Shown piece by piece: positions 33,129 through 40,359 of a stretch of DNA of 59,311 nt. Every line of letters starts with the position of its first letter. Position 1 is the stretch's first letter. Made by a program: the position numbers and the translations under genes. This DNA comes from Actinomycetota bacterium (lineage in GTDB: Bacteria > Actinomycetota > Actinomycetes > Mycobacteriales > Micromonosporaceae). The stretch is from the NCBI GenBank assembly GCA_005885555.1, contig VAWN01000092.1, positions 1 to 59,311 of the forward strand. Direction: 5' to 3'. Under the pieces are notes generated by a model, which was given only the letters and a program-made list of their open reading frames with translations, was not told where the DNA came from and made no database searches.

Positions 33129-34442
33129 TCAGGCGACGGCTTCGCCGAACAGGAGGTCGATGTCCGGCGGTACCGGTGGCCGCAGCACCACGGTGCGTGG
33201 CCGGGTGATGCGCGGCGGTGCCTCGTCCGCCCGGCCGAACCGGCCGAGGTCCGCGGCGACCGGGTCGAGGTAGAAGTTCGGCCGCTGGTCGGCCTCGTGG
33301 TAGAAGCGGTGGAACACCGGCGTGGTGGCGCCGGACATGGGCGGCACGATCCAGCTCCAGTCGGCCGGGGTGTGCCGGCCGGCCCGCTGCTCCCGCTCCA
33401 GGTGCGCGACGAACCGGCGGGACTCGGTGTGGTGGTCGGTGATCTTCACGCCGTACCGCTCGAAGGACCACAGCACCGCCCGGTTCAGCTCCACCAGCGC
33501 CCGGTCCCGCCAGAGCGTGCTGTCCCGCGAGGTGTCCAGGCCCAGCTCGTCGGCGATGATCGGCAGCAGGTCGTACCGGTTCGGGTCGGCCAGGTTGCGC
33601 GCGCCGATCTCGGTACCCATGTACCAGCCGTTGAACGGCGCCAGCGGGTACTGCACCCCACCGACGGACAGCCGCATGTTCGAGATCGCCGGTACCGCGT
33701 GCCAGCGCAGCCCCAGCTCGGCGAACCAGCGGTACTCCGGGTGCTCCAGCGCCACCTCCAGTACCGCGTCCTCGGGCAGGTCGTAGAGCCGTACCCCCTC
33801 GTGCGGCGTCTCGATCGCCAGCGGCAGGACGTCGAACGCCTCGCCCTTGCCGCGCCAGCCCATTCGCTGCATGGCCGCGGTGAACTCCACGTACCGCGGG
33901 TCGCCGACCACCTCGTGCGGCCCGTGCCGGTACCCGGCGTACCGGATGAGCTGCTCGTTCCACACCCGGGCGTACCGGCGACCCGGCTCGGCCGGCGCGA
34001 ACACCGAGATCACCGGGCGCAGCTGTCCCGCGCCCCGCTGCCCCGCGCTCCGGATACCGTGGCGCTGCTCGTCGAGCGTCCACGGCCCGCCCCCTCCGGC
34101 GACCCGCAGGTGCGTGACGAGATCGCGGAAGATCTGGTCGGCGGTGGTGGCGTTGCGCCGGTCGAGGACGAGCAGGCTGTGCCAGTACAGCCGGCCGATG
34201 CACCGGCTCGCGTTGCGCCAGGCGATCTTGGCGCCGAAGGTCAGCTCCGCACCGCTGTGCACGTAGGTACCGGTGGCCGCGATCTCCGCACGTACCTCGC
34301 GCAGCCGCGGGCCGACCGGCCCGGCCTCGGGGTGTTCGCCGTGGTAGAGGCGCAGGAACTCCTCGGCCTCGGCGACGTCGACGGGGTCGTCGCGGTGCCA
34401 GGGTCGGATCGGAGTGTCGCGATAGCCGGGGATCCTGGTCAT
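33129..34442 (-). CDS. nos: Bacterial nitric oxide synthase oxygenase
   Basis: A 437-residue NOS oxygenase domain that oxidises arginine to citrulline and nitric oxide. The heme-thiolate Cys81 lies in AWRNASRCIGRLYW; other family blocks are YWHSLLV, ISNMRLSVGGVQYPLAPFNG, GWYMGTEIGARNL and IVPPMSGATTPVFHRFYH. No reductase domain is attached, as in other bacterial NOS; electrons must come from another protein. ATG at 34442 has GAGGAG six bases away. It is longer at both ends than the Bacillus enzymes. Confidence 0.94.
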   Translation of the reverse strand: MTRIPGYRDTPIRPWHRDDPVDVAEAEEFLRLYHGEHPEAGPVGPRLREVRAEIAATGTYVHSGAELTFGAKIAWRNASRCIGRLYWHSLLVLDRRNATTADQIFRDLVTHLRVAGGGGPWTLDEQRHGIRSAGQRGAGQLRPVISVFAPAEPGRRYARVWNEQLIRYAGYRHGPHEVVGDPRYVEFTAAMQRMGWRGKGEAFDVLPLAIETPHEGVRLYDLPEDAVLEVALEHPEYRWFAELGLRWHAVPAISNMRLSVGGVQYPLAPFNGWYMGTEIGARNLADPNRYDLLPIIADELGLDTSRDSTLWRDRALVELNRAVLWSFERYGVKITDHHTESRRFVAHLEREQRAGRHTPADWSWIVPPMSGATTPVFHRFYHEADQRPNFYLDPVAADLGRFGRADEAPPRITRPRTVVLRPPVPPDIDLLFGEAVA

Positions 34443-34530
34443 GCCCGCTCCTCGCGCCGAAGCTGGTCGTGGGGTACCGGGACGATGGCACGCGGTCACC
34501 GGGTCGCGCCAGACCACGTCGCACAAGTTG

Positions 34531-34564
34531 TCCGGTTCATATCGGTCTATCCGAACGAACCGGA
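34531..34564. promoter_or_regulatory. Inverted repeat between nos and the KdpD-like kinase gene
   Basis: Perfect 8-bp arms TCCGGTTC and GAACCGGA with an 18-bp, relatively AT-rich spacer lie in the 162-bp divergent region, about 90 bp before the nos start and 40 bp before the kinase start. A shared operator is possible. Confidence 0.4.
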
Positions 34565-34604
34565 CCGGCGGCGGTGGGCCGCGGCCGGGCCGTATAACTG
34601 AGGC

Positions 34605-35939
34605 ATGGCCGGCCTGCCCCGCCCGCACCGCACCCGCAAGCGCACCTGGCTCGCGCTGGCGCTCGGGGCTGCCGGCCTGACCGCGCTCACGGTCGGGCTG
34701 AACGGCAACCGGGGGCCGGCCTCGCTGACCACGGCCGCGCTGCTCTACCTGGTACCCGTGGTCGTCCTCGCGGTGATCGGCGGCGTCTGGCCGGCGCTGG
34801 CCGCCGCGCTCGCGTCCGACGCGCTGCTCAACTGGTTCTTCGTGCCGCCGTACCACACGTTCACCGTGGAGAACCGGGAGAACGTCCTCGCGTTGCTGAT
34901 CTACGTGCTGGTCGCGGTGACCGTCAGCCTGGCGGTGGACCTGGCGGCACGGCAGCGGGCCGCCGCGGTACGCAGCGGGCTGGAGGCACGGCTGCTCGCC
35001 CGGATCACCGCCGCCCCGGTCGCCGACCAGTCGCTGACCCGGCTGCTCGGGCACATCCGGGACACCTTCGCCATGCGCGCCGTCGCACTCGTCGAGGGCG
35101 ACGAGACCGTGGCCGTCGTCGGTACCCCCGGCGCAGCCGACCCGGCGCTGGCGGTCGCCGCGGCCGACGGGCTGCGCCTCGTCGCGCACGGACCGGAGCT
35201 GTTCGGCGAGGACCGGCGGCTGCTGAGCCGGCTGGCCACCGCCGCGGCCCGGACGCTGGAGGCGCAGCGGCTGGCCCGGCGCGCGGCCGACGCCGAGCAG
35301 CTGGCCGAGATCGACCGGCTGCGCACCGCGATCCTCGCCGCCGTCGGCCACGACCTGCGCACGCCGCTGGCGAGCATCAAGGCCGCCGCGTCCAGCCTGC
35401 GCGCGCCGGACGTGCAGTTCTCCCCCGAGGACCGCGACGAGCTGCTCGCCACCGTCGAGGAGTCCGCGGACCGGCTCGACGACCTGGTGGAGAACCTGCT
35501 CGCGATGAGCCGGCTGCAGGCGGGGGTACTGTCCGTGCAGGCCCGGCCGGTCGCGCTGGACGAGGTGGTGTCCCGGGCGGTGCCGCACTCGCCGGTGCGC
35601 ATCGCGGTCGGCGACGACCTGCCGCTCGTGCAGGCCGATCCGGGGCTGCTGGAACGGGTGGTGGCCAACCTGGTGAGCAACGCGGTGCGCGCGTCGGACT
35701 CGGTCACCGTCGACGCCAGCGCCGGACCGTCCACTGTGGACCTGCGGGTGGTGGACCACGGCGACGGGGTGCCGGCCGCGGACCGGGACCGGATGTTCGC
35801 GCCGTTCCAGCGGCTGGACGACCGCACCGCCGACGGCGGGCTCGGGCTGGGCCTGGCCATCGCGCGCGGGTTCACCGAGGCGATGGGCGGCCGGCTCACG
35901 CCGGCCGACACCCCGGGCGGCGGCCTGACCATGACATGA
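34605..35939 (+). CDS. KdpD-like sensor histidine kinase (lacking N-terminal KdpD domain)
   Basis: A 444-residue kinase with a DUF4118 four-helix membrane part (LALALGAAGLTALTVGL, LYLVPVVVLAVIGGVWPAL, DALLNWFFVPPYHTFTVEN, LLIYVLVAVTVSLAV), a GAF-like region, HisKA with His249 in VGHDLRTPLASIK, and HATPase (ANLVSNAVRAS, VVDHGDGVP, GLGLGLAIARGFTEAMGG). The last codons run into the 95-bp duplication and it ends GGGLTMT, a few residues short of family members. No kdpFABC genes are in the window. Confidence 0.88.
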   Translation: MAGLPRPHRTRKRTWLALALGAAGLTALTVGLNGNRGPASLTTAALLYLVPVVVLAVIGGVWPALAAALASDALLNWFFVPPYHTFTVENRENVLALLIYVLVAVTVSLAVDLAARQRAAAVRSGLEARLLARITAAPVADQSLTRLLGHIRDTFAMRAVALVEGDETVAVVGTPGAADPALAVAAADGLRLVAHGPELFGEDRRLLSRLATAAARTLEAQRLARRAADAEQLAEIDRLRTAILAAVGHDLRTPLASIKAAASSLRAPDVQFSPEDRDELLATVEESADRLDDLVENLLAMSRLQAGVLSVQARPVALDEVVSRAVPHSPVRIAVGDDLPLVQADPGLLERVVANLVSNAVRASDSVTVDASAGPSTVDLRVVDHGDGVPAADRDRMFAPFQRLDDRTADGGLGLGLAIARGFTEAMGGRLTPADTPGGGLTMT

Positions 35940-36125
35940 GCGCAGCGGGGCGCGGCGCCGTCTGGACCCAAGCGCGAAGCGCCCGCGGAAGACGGCGCAC
36001 CAAGGCGCCCCGCGGAGCGACCAGATGGTCATGAGCGCAGCGGGGCGCGGCGCCGTCTGGACCCAAGCGCGAAGCGCCCGCGGAAGACGGCGCACCAAGG
36101 CGCCCCGCGGAGCGACCAGATGGTC
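35936..36125 (+). repeat. Perfect tandem duplication of a 95-bp unit
   Basis: Two identical 95-bp copies (35936-36030 and 36031-36125) fill the gap between the sensor and regulator genes. Each begins ATGAGCGCAGCGGGG and ends GAGCGACCAGATGGTC, and contains nested inverted repeats: GCGGGGCGC/GCGCCCCGC outside and GCGCCGTC/GACGGCGC inside. The sensor stop codon lies in the first four bases. Confidence 0.95.
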
Positions 36126-36800
36126 ATGAGCCGGATTCTCGTCGTGGATGACGACCGTCAGCTGCTGCGGGCGCTGCGGATCAACCTGGCCGCCCGGGGG
36201 TACCAGGTGCAGCTCGCCCCCGACGGGGGTACCGCGTTGGCGCTGGCCGCCCGGCAGCCGCCCGATCTCGTCATCGTCGATCTCGGCCTGCCCGACATGG
36301 ACGGCGTCGAGGTGGTGCAGGGCATCCGGGGCTGGTCGACGGTACCGGTGATCGTCCTGTCCGCACGGCACCTGGAGCAGTCGAAGGTACGCGCGCTCGA
36401 CGCCGGGGCGGACGACTACGTGACCAAGCCGTTCGGGATGGACGAGCTGCTGGCGCGGGTACGGGCGGCGCTGCGCCGCGGGGTACCGGTACCGGAGCAG
36501 CCGGTGGTGCACACCGACTCGTTCACCGTCGACCTGGCCGCCCGGCGCCTGACCCGCGACGGCGGCGACGTCCGGCTCACCCCGACCGAGTGGCACGTGC
36601 TGGAGGTGCTGGTCCGCAACGCCGGCAGGCTGGTACCGCACCGGCAGCTGCTACAGGAGGTGTGGGGGCCGCGGTACGAGTCGGAGACCAACTACCTGCG
36701 GGTGTACCTCGCCCAGCTGCGCGCCAAGCTGGAACCCGACCCGGCCCGGCCCCGGTACCTGCTCACCGAGCCGGGCATGGGGTACCGCTTCCAACCCTGA
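36126..36800 (+). CDS. KdpE-like OmpR-family response regulator
   Basis: A 224-residue regulator: receiver domain ILVVDDDRQLLRALR, phospho-Asp in VIVDLGLPDMDG, VIVLSARH and DDYVTKPF, then a winged helix (VRLTPTEWHVLEVLVRNAGR, ETNYLRVYLAQLRAKLE). MSRILVVDDD at 36126 is the family start; an ATG two codons earlier (36120) lies inside the duplicated unit and is better spaced from the GGAG there. It pairs with the upstream kinase; the target genes are not apparent. Confidence 0.92.
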   Translation: MSRILVVDDDRQLLRALRINLAARGYQVQLAPDGGTALALAARQPPDLVIVDLGLPDMDGVEVVQGIRGWSTVPVIVLSARHLEQSKVRALDAGADDYVTKPFGMDELLARVRAALRRGVPVPEQPVVHTDSFTVDLAARRLTRDGGDVRLTPTEWHVLEVLVRNAGRLVPHRQLLQEVWGPRYESETNYLRVYLAQLRAKLEPDPARPRYLLTEPGMGYRFQP

Positions 36801-36803
36801 CGC

Positions 36804-37337
36804 TCAGCGGCGGGTGAGACCGGCGGCGGCGCGGGCCAGCTCGACCAGCGCCGCCGCCCGAGCGCACTCGGCCGGCGTGAACGGCGGTTCCAGCCGGCGT
36901 ACCTCCAGCGTGCCCCCGGCGGGGTGGGGCAGCTGGATCACGTGCGCCGCGTACCCGGGCGACTCCGGCGCCGGCTCCGGCCGCCAGGTCACCAGCACGT
37001 CACCGAACAACCGGGTCAGCGCGTCGCCGAGGTCGGTACCGCCGCGGACCAGCCCGGTCGCGAGGTTGAGCAGCAGCGTGGGCGGGTCGACGAGACCGTC
37101 GGCGTGGGCCGGCCGTACCCACGGATCGCGCCCGCGGCCCTTGCCGACCGCGGCCAGCAGGTCGGCCTCGGACAGCGCGTCGGGCGCGTCGACCAGGAAG
37201 TCGTCCACGGCGCCGGCTGCGGTCGCATGCACCTGTACCGACAGGATGTTGACCTTACGCAGGGCCAGGCTCGCGGCCAGTACCGCGAGGAAGCCCGGCC
37301 GGTCGTCGACGGTGGCCCGGATCCGCCAGAGCGCCAC
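36804..37337 (-). CDS. ACT domain protein
   Basis: A 177-residue protein with an N-terminal ACT domain (IRATVDDRPGFLAVLAASLA, then RKVNILSVQVHATAAGAVDD) and a C-terminal region of no clear family (LEVRRLEPPFTPAECARAAA). GTG start. It follows a second ACT protein after 15 bp. Such proteins bind amino acids or other small ligands; the role here is unknown. Confidence 0.75.
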   Translation of the reverse strand: MALWRIRATVDDRPGFLAVLAASLALRKVNILSVQVHATAAGAVDDFLVDAPDALSEADLLAAVGKGRGRDPWVRPAHADGLVDPPTLLLNLATGLVRGGTDLGDALTRLFGDVLVTWRPEPAPESPGYAAHVIQLPHPAGGTLEVRRLEPPFTPAECARAAALVELARAAAGLTRR

Positions 37338-37352
37338 GGCGGCCCGCCCGGC

Positions 37353-38102
37353 TCAGGGCTCGACCGCGGCGAACCGGGCGCTGTTCACCGGCCAGGCCGA
37401 CGACCGGGCGGGCGGCGCGTCCAGGCGGGTACCCAGGACCAGCGCGCTCGCCCGGACCAGCTGTGCCAGGCGGTCGACCTCGGTCACGTGGAACGCCGGT
37501 GCCGGCAGGCCGGCCTCGGTGCTGGTCTCCGTGCTGCTCTCCCCGCGCGCGGCGAGCAGTACCAGGCCGGCCCGGCCGAACGGCGCGGCTGCGTACCGCT
37601 CCCCCTCGGCGCCGTCGAAGGCGCGCGGCCGAAGCGGCGTGACGTCGGGTACCCGCGGCTGCTGCGGCGCCCGCCAGCTGGCGTAGACGACGCTGGGCGT
37701 GGTGTCGTCGGCGCACGCCCAGTCGACCGGTACCGCCAGCACCGCCGCCCAGTCCGCGGACAGCAGCCCGGGTACCGCGTCGGCCAGCGTGGCGATCCCG
37801 TCCGCCGGGTTGGCCGCGACCTGGCCGACCAGCTCGGCGTCGGCGCCACCGACGGCGGGCGCCCCGACCGACCGCCACAATCCCTCGACGCCGACCCCGG
37901 GGATCGCGCCGAGCCCGGCGAGGATCCGGTCCACCGGTGCCGCGGCCGGCCAGATGACGGTGAAGTCGTCGACCGCCCGGCCGCCGACCCGTTCCAGCAC
38001 CACCATCTGCACGATGTCGGCGCCGGTCACGCCCAGCGTGCGGGCCACCTGGCCCAGCGAGCCGGGCCGGTCGGGCAGCCGTACCCGCAGCCGCAGCAGC
38101 AT
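37353..38102 (-). CDS. ACT domain protein
   Basis: A 249-residue protein starting with an ACT domain (LRLRVRLPDRPGSLGQVARTL, GADIVQMVVLERVGGRAVDDF) and ending in a longer unassigned part. It shares the VDDF signature with the next gene, so the two ACT domains look like paralogues. AGGAGG lies six bases before the ATG. First gene of a two-gene operon. Confidence 0.8.
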   Translation of the reverse strand: MLLRLRVRLPDRPGSLGQVARTLGVTGADIVQMVVLERVGGRAVDDFTVIWPAAAPVDRILAGLGAIPGVGVEGLWRSVGAPAVGGADAELVGQVAANPADGIATLADAVPGLLSADWAAVLAVPVDWACADDTTPSVVYASWRAPQQPRVPDVTPLRPRAFDGAEGERYAAAPFGRAGLVLLAARGESSTETSTEAGLPAPAFHVTEVDRLAQLVRASALVLGTRLDAPPARSSAWPVNSARFAAVEP

Positions 38103-38217
38103 GTGAAACCTCCTGATCGCCGGCGTCCCGTGGTGGACAGCATGCCCTGATCAGGTTTCCAGCCGATTGCGCCGCGATGTCCCGGCCGCACCGCTCCCAC
38201 CCCGCCGCTCCCCCTCT

Positions 38218-38297
38218 CCCGCCGATCTTGGACTTGTGGTGCCCGACTCGCGGAGCGACGTCCGTTATGTCCCCGACACAACTCCAAGATCGGCGGG
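38218..38297. repeat. Dispersed palindromic element, copy 2
   Basis: Perfect 15-bp arms CCCGCCGATCTTGGA and TCCAAGATCGGCGGG; pairing continues inside as TTGTG/CACAA after one mismatch. It lies in the gap between the ACT operon and the pRiA4b-type gene. The core matches the copies at 27027 and 52359; the loop does not. Confidence 0.85.
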
Positions 38298-38322
38298 GGT
38301 CCGGGGGCGGGCGGCGGGAGCG

Positions 38323-38868
38323 TCAGGCGAGGCGGCGTAGGAGGGTTGTGGCGCGGTCCGGGTCGAACTCGTGTGGGTCGAAGCGCTTGCCGATCCACTC
38401 CGCCATCGCCGCGTGCTCCGGGTGCGCGGGGTCCCCGAGTGCCGCCAGGAACCCGGCGTACCCGTACGCGCCGCCGACATCCTCCGGCGGGCAGGCCCCC
38501 TCGCCCTCCATGCACAGCGGGTACCGCACGTCAGGCTCGGCCGGGTAGATCGTCTCGACGCTGACCTCGTGCTCCCACCAGTCGCCGAAGTCGTAGGTGT
38601 AGATGAACCGGGTGTCCTTGCCGGCCACCGCGTCCAGCCGTACCTCCAGCTCGTCGCGCAGCTCCAGTTCGCCGTCGGGGTCCGGCTCGCCGTACTGCAC
38701 GCCGTCGATCTCGAACGAGTGCAGGTGGTAGTTCTGCCACCCCATCGCGTACTGGATCACCCGGTGCAGCCGGTCCAGCGTGTACCCGCCGGGTACCGCC
38801 ACGCGCCGCCACACCTCGGGTGTGACGTCGGCCAGGCTGATCCGTATCTGGAAGATCTGTCGCGACAT
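38323..38868 (-). CDS. Plasmid pRiA4b ORF-3 family protein
   Basis: A 181-residue member of the pRiA4b ORF-3 family: FQIRISLADVTPEVWRRVAV, LDRLHRVIQYAMGWQNYHLH, FIYTYDFGDWWEHEV, then PLCMEGEGACPPEDVGG with its Cys pair. Function unknown. AAGGGG precedes the ATG at 38868; the longer open frame upstream is unlikely. Confidence 0.88.
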   Translation of the reverse strand: MSRQIFQIRISLADVTPEVWRRVAVPGGYTLDRLHRVIQYAMGWQNYHLHSFEIDGVQYGEPDPDGELELRDELEVRLDAVAGKDTRFIYTYDFGDWWEHEVSVETIYPAEPDVRYPLCMEGEGACPPEDVGGAYGYAGFLAALGDPAHPEHAAMAEWIGKRFDPHEFDPDRATTLLRRLA

Positions 38869-38934
38869 GCGGCCCCTTCTCGTCGTGTGGCCCATTCTTG
38901 ACCGTAGACGGTCCAGCTGACGAGGGGAACGAGG

Positions 38935-39054
38935 GTGATCTGCGGCGCGTGTCGGCAACAGCGGCACATCGACTGCCGGGGCGGTACCTGGTGCGACTGC
39001 CAGCACCGCACGCCGGCCCCGACCCCGCCGGCAACCGGCGCGGCGGGCGAGTGA
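38935..39054 (+). CDS. 39-residue cysteine-rich protein
   Basis: A small open frame from GTG with GAGGGG seven bases upstream. The product starts VICGACRQQRHIDCRGGTWC and continues DCQHRTPAPT, so it carries a CxxC, a middle Cys and a CxC followed by His, a compact zinc- or cluster-binding pattern, and then a Pro/Ala-rich tail. It ends 10 bp before the pyrimidine reductase gene and is probably cotranscribed with it. Function unknown. Confidence 0.65.
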   Translation: MICGACRQQRHIDCRGGTWCDCQHRTPAPTPPATGAAGE

Positions 39055-39064
39055 CCATAGCGGG

Positions 39065-39793
39065 ATGTACCGAATCTGGCCGGATCCGGATCCGACCCCG
39101 CTCGACGACGCGGCGCTGACCGCGCTCTACGAGCACACCGGCCCCGGGATCCGGATGAACTTCGTGACCAGCGTCGACGGCGCCGTGGAGATCGAGGGGC
39201 GCTCGGCGGGGCTGGGCAACCCGGCGGACAAGCTGGTGTTCGGGCTGCTCCGGCAGTACCCGGACGGGCTGCTGGTGGGCGCCGGCACGGTACGCGTGGA
39301 GGGGTACAACGCCGTCCGGCTGGACGAGCAGCGACGGGCCTGGCGGTCGGCGCGCGGCCTCGACCCGTACCCCCGGTTGATCGTGATCTCGCGCCGCCTG
39401 GACCTGGACCCGACCTACAAGGCCTTCACCGAGGCCCCGCGCCGCCCGGTGGTCCTGACCAGCCGCACCGCGCCACCGGACCGGGTCACCGCGCTGTCCG
39501 CGGTGGCCGACGTGCTGGCGCACGGCGACGACCAGGTCGACCTGGGCGCGGCGGTCGCCGACCTGCGCGACCGCGGGATCGGGACGATCCTGTCCGAGGG
39601 CGGGCCGCACCTGTTCGGCTCGCTGACCGCGGCCGACCTCGTCGACGAGGTCTGCCTGACCGTGTCGCCGCTGCTCGCCGGGCCCGGTGCGGGCCGCATC
39701 ACCGCCGGGCCGCCGTCGGGGGTACGGGATCTCGCGCTCGCCCACGTCCTGTGCGCGGATGACGCCCTGCTGCTGCGGTACGTGCGACCATGA
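39065..39793 (+). CDS. RibD C-terminal-type pyrimidine reductase family protein
   Basis: A 242-residue reductase of the RibD-C/DHFR-like fold. Visible are MNFVTSVDGAVEIEGRSAGL, DGLLVGAGTVRVEGY, LIVISRRLDLDP, ILSEGGPHLFGSL and DEVCLTVSPLLAGPG. The deaminase half of RibD is absent, as in many actinomycete homologues; the physiological substrate of these is not settled. The Uma2 gene starts four bases after its stop. Confidence 0.88.
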   Translation: MYRIWPDPDPTPLDDAALTALYEHTGPGIRMNFVTSVDGAVEIEGRSAGLGNPADKLVFGLLRQYPDGLLVGAGTVRVEGYNAVRLDEQRRAWRSARGLDPYPRLIVISRRLDLDPTYKAFTEAPRRPVVLTSRTAPPDRVTALSAVADVLAHGDDQVDLGAAVADLRDRGIGTILSEGGPHLFGSLTAADLVDEVCLTVSPLLAGPGAGRITAGPPSGVRDLALAHVLCADDALLLRYVRP

Positions 39794-39797
39794 CCGC

Positions 39798-40331
39798 ATG
39801 CCTGCGCTCGACATCCCGTTCGGGCTACCACTGACGGCCGACCAGTTCGAGAAGATCCCTTGGGTCGAGGGCCTGCGCCTGGAGTTGTGGGACGGCAACC
39901 TGGACGTGTCCGCGTCGATCCAGATCGCGTGGCACGGCCTGGTCAAGCGCCGGATCGCCAACGTGCTCGAATCCGAGGCGCAGGACGCCAACACCGGGAT
40001 CGGAGTCGTCCTGAGCGACCGGACGGTCCGGGAGCCCGACGTCACGCGGTTCCGCCCTTGCGTGCGTCCGGAGTTGCGCCGGTCGCAGTTCCCGGTTGCC
40101 GACGTCGATCTCGTTGTCGAGATCGTTTCCCCGGAATCGGAGAGCCGGGATCGAAAGATCAAGCCGGACGAGTACGCCGCGGCAGGAATTCCCGAGTACT
40201 GGCTCGCCGAACAGCACCCTGACGACGTGAACGACGCCATGATCAACATCTATCGGTTGACGCCCAGCCGCACATACGGCCTGGTCCGCGCGGTGGCTTT
40301 GTCTGCTTTGGAACACCCGATCGAAGAGTGA
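39798..40331 (+). CDS. Uma2 family PD-(D/E)XK nuclease-like protein
   Basis: A 177-residue Uma2-type protein. The nuclease-fold residues are in LSDRTVREPDVTRF, VDLVVEIVSPESESRDRKIK and AAAGIPEYWLAEQ. The family is abundant in actinomycetes and has no established role; activity as an endonuclease is predicted from fold only. It precedes the HerA operon by 28 bp on the same strand. Confidence 0.88.
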   Translation: MPALDIPFGLPLTADQFEKIPWVEGLRLELWDGNLDVSASIQIAWHGLVKRRIANVLESEAQDANTGIGVVLSDRTVREPDVTRFRPCVRPELRRSQFPVADVDLVVEIVSPESESRDRKIKPDEYAAAGIPEYWLAEQHPDDVNDAMINIYRLTPSRTYGLVRAVALSALEHPIEE

Positions 40332-40359
40332 CCGGCGTGCCCCGCTCAGTGATCCACCG

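Noticed and set aside
33129-36641. Minus-strand frame of 1,170 codons joining NOS to further sequence
   Set aside because: Only the part from 34442 down is NOS; the rest is shadow of the kinase and response regulator.
38149-38166. Possible attenuator or riboswitch before the ACT operon (TGATCA region)
   Set aside because: No multi-helix structure or known aptamer pattern could be followed by eye; only the palindromic element further upstream is clear.
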